Assembly: GCA_021234155.1 (NCBI GenBank)
Contig: JAJEKV010000075.1
Span: 3,567,720-3,631,719, forward strand
Source of the DNA: Isoetes taiwanensis
Lineage: Eukaryota; Streptophyta; Lycopodiopsida; Isoetales; Isoetaceae
DNA length: 64,000 nucleotides
Reading direction: 5' to 3'
Positions 59,071 through 64,000 of this stretch are shown piece after piece. Each line of letters begins with the position of its first letter. The first letter of the stretch is position 1. The notes beneath the pieces are model-generated. The model was given only the letters and a program-made list of their open reading frames with translations. It was not told the DNA's origin and did not search any database. The translations under genes and the position numbers were made by a program.

Positions 59071-60161
59071 CTCTTGGATTTGATACTATTACTTTGGTTT
59101 AAGGTTTTGGATGACATTAGTATATAGAAATCTGTAACTGTATAATGAAAGAATGGTATCATCTTGGACATTTTGTTCTTGTATGGCCAGATAAGACCGC
59201 AGAGGGACTGACCAATGCTGATGTTTGCGCTAGGATTAACAAGTTCAAGCCATATTCGTTTTTCCCCTTTTTCTTTTTTCAAATTTAGAGTATCTTGTGA
59301 GCCAAATATCCTCACATATTATTTGGCTTGAAGTTTCTTGGAATCGAGCCACACTTCGGAGCCAATATTTCGCTGGGTCGATCTTGGATCTAACTGTACT
59401 TATTTGACAATTGGATGAAATGAGTCTAATCTTAAACAAATAACCTCTATCCACAATTGGGCATTTTACCCAATTTATTTTGTCCAAGTTGCTGCTTTAG
59501 GCTAAGCAATGCATATTCATTTTTCTTCACGAAAAGTGTATACAAAGAGTATAACATTTTTTATCTAGGCTAGAGAAATTTTCCCTTCGAAAATGATTAG
59601 GAACAAAATGGAAATAGGGTCCCGTTTGTTCCCTGGCGACCAATCTCAAGATACACGTGGCATTGACCAATATTGTGGAATAGAAGTCGGGTTTCCTTAT
59701 TCCCTTAGGGTTCCTTGAGCAGGTTAGAGTTCTTGGAGCAAGTTAGGATTCTTCTGACCGCCGCCGCGAGTTCTTCACGAGTTCTTTACGCTTTCGTTCT
59801 TCAAGCCGATCGACATGGTTCTTGTTCTTGAAGCTAATCACAGTCCTTCATCAGGCCGACATATAGTAGTTCTTCATCAGCCCAACAATTCTTGGCAGGT
59901 AAATCTTCACTCAATTCCAACAGATTACAAAAACTGCCTGATCTTCGTTGAATCTCTTTAAATCTATTTAAAACTCTTGAAATCTGTTCAAAGACTCTAT
60001 GAATTGCGAGACAAAATTCAAAAAGCAGCTCCTCGATTTCCATTTTGTAGGGGAATGGAGGTTGGTCCTCCATTCTCAGTTTTGCAGGTGGGGTCCGGGA
60101 GCGGGTGACCCGCAAAATCGGGAATGGAGGACCAACCTCCATTTCCCTATATGTAAAGTCA

Positions 60162-60337
60162 GGGTGCCGTAGATTCAGCCCTTACATCCAATGGCGACGT
60201 GCCACGTGGCCGCCATTCTTTCCTGAATGTTGTCCAGAATTTTGGACGAGATTTCGTTTAACATTCAAAAATTTCATATGTGATTCTTCAATGTAGCCAT
60301 TGGATGCCCACCACGTGGCGTTGAATCTACGACACCC
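60162..60337. mobile_element. MITE of about 176 bp, copy A
   Basis: Inverted ends GGGTGCCGTAGATTCAGC and, from the other strand, GGGTGTCGTAGATTCAACGC are followed by further pairing (CCACGTGG, ATCCAATGG). It is present in both duplication copies, so it is older than the duplication. Target duplication unclear. Confidence 0.78.
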
Positions 60338-60616
60338 ATAACTCGAATGCCCCTCTACCTTGAATTACGACGAGTCAGGCAGGCCTCCGCGCTGCCGCCC
60401 GTCTGCCAGCCTTCCTCGCCGGAATTCAAGGCAGAGGGAAATTCATGTATATATAACACCCACAAACAAATGAGCATTTGAATGGTTTTGGATAATACAT
60501 ATTTAATTTTCTTTTAAAACACCTGGAAGAGCACGTTTTCCCTTGGGAAATGATTTTCCTTTGTGGAGAGTAGGCCTAGTGTAACGAAGAAAAAAGAGAG
60601 GGAAATGAAGGTGTGA

Positions 60617-60768
60617 GGGAAATGAAGGCCAAGTAAAGACACAAGCTAGGACATTAGCCCGGCAACGCCGGGCACATGTTTACTAGTTTATATTTACAAA
60701 TTTTATTGTTACGTCTTTCATCACACGCCCATAACTAATGCCCGGCATTGCCCGGCACACGTTTCTAG
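60617..60768 (+). mobile_element. Two Helitron-like 3' termini at the duplication junction
   Basis: First end: hairpin GCCCGGCAACGCCGGGC at about 60,657-60,673, spacer ACATGTTTA, CTAG at 60,683-60,686, then T. Second end: hairpin GCCCGGCATTGCCCGGC at about 60,740-60,756, spacer ACACGTTT, CTAG at 60,765-60,768, then T. Copy B starts exactly at that T (TATGTATGC), and copy A shows AATATGTATGC uninterrupted. This fits Helitron insertion between A and T. No 5' end was found, so the element is truncated. Confidence 0.78.
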
Positions 60769-62523
60769 TATGTATGCTTATTGCTGGACCTTACTAGCAT
60801 CGTTCCCTAATGGCGGCAATATAAGTGATCATATTTGATCCAATAACATTCACATGTTCAAGTTAGGACCATAATGGATATTTGGATTTGGGTAAATTGT
60901 ATAGCTATTATTGGGTCCTTATTTACTAGTAATATTACACTTTTATAAGTTATGGGAAAATCCCTAAACTTGGCTCTCCTCTCCATCTTTATGAATGGAG
61001 GCCGCTATTATCAGTTTAGCATAAGCAGAGATTTGGTAGGTGCTGCCCAAGGTCTTATGGCAGATCATATTAATGTAAGGGGGTTGTCTTGACTATTTTT
61101 CTCGGGCAAACAAAGCACAAACCTTTGTGATGTATACCCTGACCACGACATTCTTTTTGCTCTCTTGTGAGAATTAAAACTCAGATGGGGTGTTGCATAG
61201 CATATTTCTGAGGAGTGCAGGGGCATGGGCTCTTGCATGCAAAGCAAGGCTATGGCCATCCCATAAACGAAATTATATGAAGCTTCACATTTTCTGGGTA
61301 GCTCAAACGGATGGTGTCTTGGGACTGATAATGAGTTTAACCAGGTATCTGACAATATTTCGCTGGGCCGATCTTGGATCTAACCGTACTTATTCGACAA
61401 TTGGATGAAATGAGTCTAATCTTAAACAAATAACCTCTATCCACAATTGGGCATTTTACCGAATTTATTTTGTCCAAGTTGCTGCTTTAGGTTAAGCAAT
61501 GCACATTCATTTTTCTTCACGAAAAGTGTAACATTTTTTATCTAGGCTAGAGAAATTCTCCCTTAATGATTAGGAACAAAATGGAAATAGGATCCCGTTT
61601 GTTCCCTGGCGACCAATCTCAAGATACACATGGCATTGACCAATATTGTGGAATAGAAGTCGGGTTTCCTTATTCCCTTAGGGTTCCTTGAGCAGGTTAG
61701 AGTTCTTGGAGCAGGTTAGGATTCTTCGACTGCCGCCGCGAGTTCTTCACGAGTTCTTCACGCTTTCATTCTTCAAGCCGATCGACATGGTTCTTGTTCT
61801 TCAAGCTAATCACAGTCCTTCATCAGGCCGACATATAGTAGTTCTTCATCAGACCAACAATTCTTGGCAGGTAAATCTTCACTCAATTCCAGCAGATTAC
61901 AAAAACTGCCTGATCTTCGCCGAATCTCTTTAAATCTATTTAAAACTCTTGAAATCTATTCAAAGACTCTATGAATTGCGAGACAAAATTCAAAAAGCAG
62001 CTCCTCTATTTCCATTTTGTAGGGCGCAAAATCGGGAATGGAGGACCAACCTCCATTTCCCTATATGTAAAGTCAGGGTGCCGTAGATTCAACCCTTGCA
62101 TCCAATGGCGACGTGCCACGTGGCCGCCATTCTTTCCTGACGAGATTTCGCTTAACATTCAGAAATTTCATATGCGATTCTTCAATCTAGCCATTGGATG
62201 CCCACCACGTGGCGCTGAATCTACGACACCCATAACTTCATGTTGCACGAATGCCCCTCTACCTTAAATTACGACGAGTCAGGCAGGCCTCCGCGTTGCC
62301 GCCCGTCAGCCAGCCTTCGTCGCCGCAATTCAAGGCAGAGGGGCATTCATGTATACATAACACCCACAAACAAATGAGCATTTGAATGGTTTTGGATAAG
62401 ACATATTTAATTTTCTTTTAAAACACCTCGAAGAGCACGTTTTCCCCTTGGGAAATGATTTTCCTTTGTGGAGAGTAGGCCTAGTGTAACGAAGAAAAAA
62501 GAGAGGGAAATGAAGGTGTGAGG
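60769..62523. repeat. Local duplication, copy B
   Basis: It matches the three blocks of copy A but lacks the MITE, the plus-strand LINE end and the 2.15 kb segment with the minus-strand LINE. The last shared bases are GAAATGAAGGTGTGAGG. The ATAD2-like gene starts about 80 bp beyond its end, so the duplicated sequence may include part of that gene's upstream region. Confidence 0.9.
62076..62231. mobile_element. MITE of about 156 bp, copy B
   Basis: Same ends as the element at 60,162-60,337 (GGGTGCCGTAGATTCAAC and the inverse of GGGTGTCGTAGATTCAGC). It is about 20 bp shorter because of an internal deletion around the middle (TTTCCTGACGAGATTTCG). Confidence 0.75.
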
Positions 62524-62605
62524 TCGGAACCAGGGGCAAAGGAAAGGGAGCTCGGCATACCTGACCTTGTATTTGTTAGTGCATAATAAAAGGGAAGGCT
62601 AGGCT

Positions 62606-63983
62606 ATGGAGACTGGCGATGGTGGTGGCGGATCAGACGGAGCCAGACCACGGCGGCATCACAAATCGCAAGCTTCTGCAGCTGACGATTCTGTGCCATT
62701 GGCTCTTTCAAGACCTATTCGATCTGCCCGTCTCAGATCGCATCCTCAATACCATTCCTTCACCCGCCTTTCAATGTATCTTACACGCCGGAAGGCCAAG
62801 GCCAAGGCCAAATCCAAAGGCCGCAGCCGTAGCCGCTCCGTTGCTTCCCGCATGGCTACCATGTTGCGGTCTTCCCATCGATTGCCTTCTTCTCAGGTTT
62901 ACATTGCGCCCATACGTTCCGTATATGGCAAAAGCTTTGTTTCAATTGGAATATTGTCTTACAGGTTATGGGCACCAGTACCTTGCGCAGGTCAACGAGA
63001 AAACGGCGGATTTCCTCCGCATTAGCGTATGATTCATACAATAGTGATGCTGAAGATGCTGAACTTCTGGTAGGATTTAACAATCATGGGTTCAATTAAC
63101 ATATCTGGTTTGGCCTTATTATGGATGCTCTGGATAGGCTGTGTGTTTAATAATGAAACGGTTTAAGTTCCTCTCAAGTACATAATGCGTTGGAAAAGAG
63201 ATTGATAATCGAAACGCTTGAGTTCTCTTATGTACGTTAAAGGGACTTTGAATGGCTCTCTACAGCAACCTTATACTCAAGGAACAACGGGACAAAGACT
63301 ATAGTTTTACTGAAATCATTTCTGGATTGTCCAGATATATGTTTTAGCTGATAGTTTTTCAAAAGCTCTTGGAATTATGTTATTACGAACATATTAACGG
63401 ATCTAGATAGATAGCCAAGGACGTAATTACATGTGATTGAAAAAAATTATCATAGTTGATCAAGAAAAATCTCCTCTAGTAGGGAGGAACATAGTCCCGT
63501 AGTTTATTGCAGGAGTATATTCTAGCCGTTGCATCAAAGCTTTACTCAAAGAGGATAATGCTGGTCAAGTTTGAATATGTTAAACATGGTTGATGTTTTC
63601 ATTACTGAAAATTCGAGTGTCACGTGTGAAACTTTTGTGAAAATATAAAGGTGTTCTGCGTTTTGGAGGATAAAGGAGCCTTACTAAAATCTGTGCAAGT
63701 CAAAGACCATGATGATAGACTCAGAATATAGGATTTGCAGTGGGACAGAGGTTCATTTTGGGTCCTCGGTTTAATTCTTCTGTAAGGAAATTACAATCAG
63801 TGCATGCCATGGTATTATCTGTATGAGTAATAGGTCACAATGACCTGACTTATAGATCTTATACATAATAACGTACTTTGTCTTGATTTTATTCAATTCT
63901 GTTTCATCATTTTAGTTTCTCTGCAGGAGCGGGCATATAGGGCTTCCACTTGTGTCAAGAGGGGACATAGTCCTGATGAGCAA
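62606..63983 (+). CDS. ATAD2/YTA7-like AAA ATPase, first three exons (gene continues past window)
   Basis: Exons 62,606-62,896, 62,965-63,069 and 63,927-63,983 are all in frame (97, 35 and 19 codons) and are bordered by GT and AG; the next donor CAA/GTGAGT is just before the window end. The protein starts METGDGGGGSDGARPRRHHK, then has SRPIRSARLRSHPQY, a K/R-rich stretch (RRKAKAKAKSKGRSRSR), ASRMATMLRS and LRRSTRKRRIS followed by an acidic YDSYNSDAEDAEL and ERAYRAS. This order matches the N-terminus of plant ATAD2 homologues (the At1g05910 type), chromatin-bound AAA ATPases with a bromodomain that help histone turnover. The AAA and bromodomain parts lie outside the window. The start is the first Met in this frame. 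This is the only undamaged gene seen here. Confidence 0.78.
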
Positions 63984-64000
63984 GTGAGTCCGGTGGACAA

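Larger units (their letters stand above)
55939..60616. repeat. Local duplication, copy A
   Basis: It matches copy B (60,769-62,523) in three blocks: 55,939-56,149, 56,881-57,210 and 59,363-60,616. Copy A carries extra sequence between the blocks: a MITE and a LINE 3' end (56,150-56,881), and about 2.15 kb holding another LINE fragment (57,211-59,362). Identity in shared blocks is high by eye. The 57,211-58,570 part has no recognised gene. Confidence 0.9.

Noticed and set aside
1-64000. tRNA, rRNA or other structural RNA genes
   Set aside because: No cloverleaf with conserved A and B boxes and no rRNA string was recognised by eye; a tRNAscan-SE run would be decisive.

Overview
This window looks like a repeat-rich stretch of a plant nuclear genome. 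The basis is short GT-AG introns, plant-type genes (CST subunit STN1, a GH20 beta-hexosaminidase, a SEN1/MAA3-like helicase, an ATAD2-like AAA ATPase), plant-type Helitron 3' ends (hairpin plus CTAG followed by T), L1-like LINEs, a MULE-like transposase and many satellites. I cannot name the species. A ParB/DNA-methyltransferase element would fit a seedless plant or streptophyte alga, but that is inference. Only one ordinary live-looking gene is seen: the first exons of an ATAD2/YTA7-like ATPase at the right edge. Nearly everything else is transposon, duplicated or broken coding sequence.

Layout: 1-5,205 is one copy of a segmental duplication whose second copy lies at about 46,345-51,650. 5,206-9,735 is degenerate sequence. 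9,740-12,345 is a satellite of about 160 bp units. 12,346-16,204 is degenerate sequence with a coding remnant. An AT-rich palindromic satellite at 16,205-16,719 resumes at 34,013-34,170 and is split by a 17.3 kb nested transposon block. The outer layer is a minus-strand MULE-like element (16,720-34,012). Its transposase is itself split by an inner element of about 8.3 kb (21,421-29,733). The inner element carries two divergent broken genes: a DUF7869-like putative transposase on the minus strand, and on the plus strand a ParB-like domain joined to a beta-class N4/N6-type DNA methyltransferase. Arrays of GTATTC-type palindromes sit between the two genes and inside an intron.

34,171-44,388 holds GATTC-type minisatellites enclosing side-by-side fragments of four unrelated plant genes (helicase, hexosaminidase, a lysine-rich exon, STN1), all on the plus strand. 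44,873-46,063 is a large inverted repeat (foldback-like). After the second segmental copy come LINE remnants and a local duplication (55,939-60,616 and 60,769-62,523). Copy B lacks insertions present in copy A, and copy A shows the apparently empty Helitron target.

In the inner element the reading frames suggest a DNA transposon that once encoded both its mobility protein and its own DNA-modifying enzyme. As printed, all its genes contain frameshifts or stops. Some of this may be sequencing error: duplicated copies disagree very often at CTG/CAG-like sites. All domain assignments come from reading motifs by eye; no database search was run.
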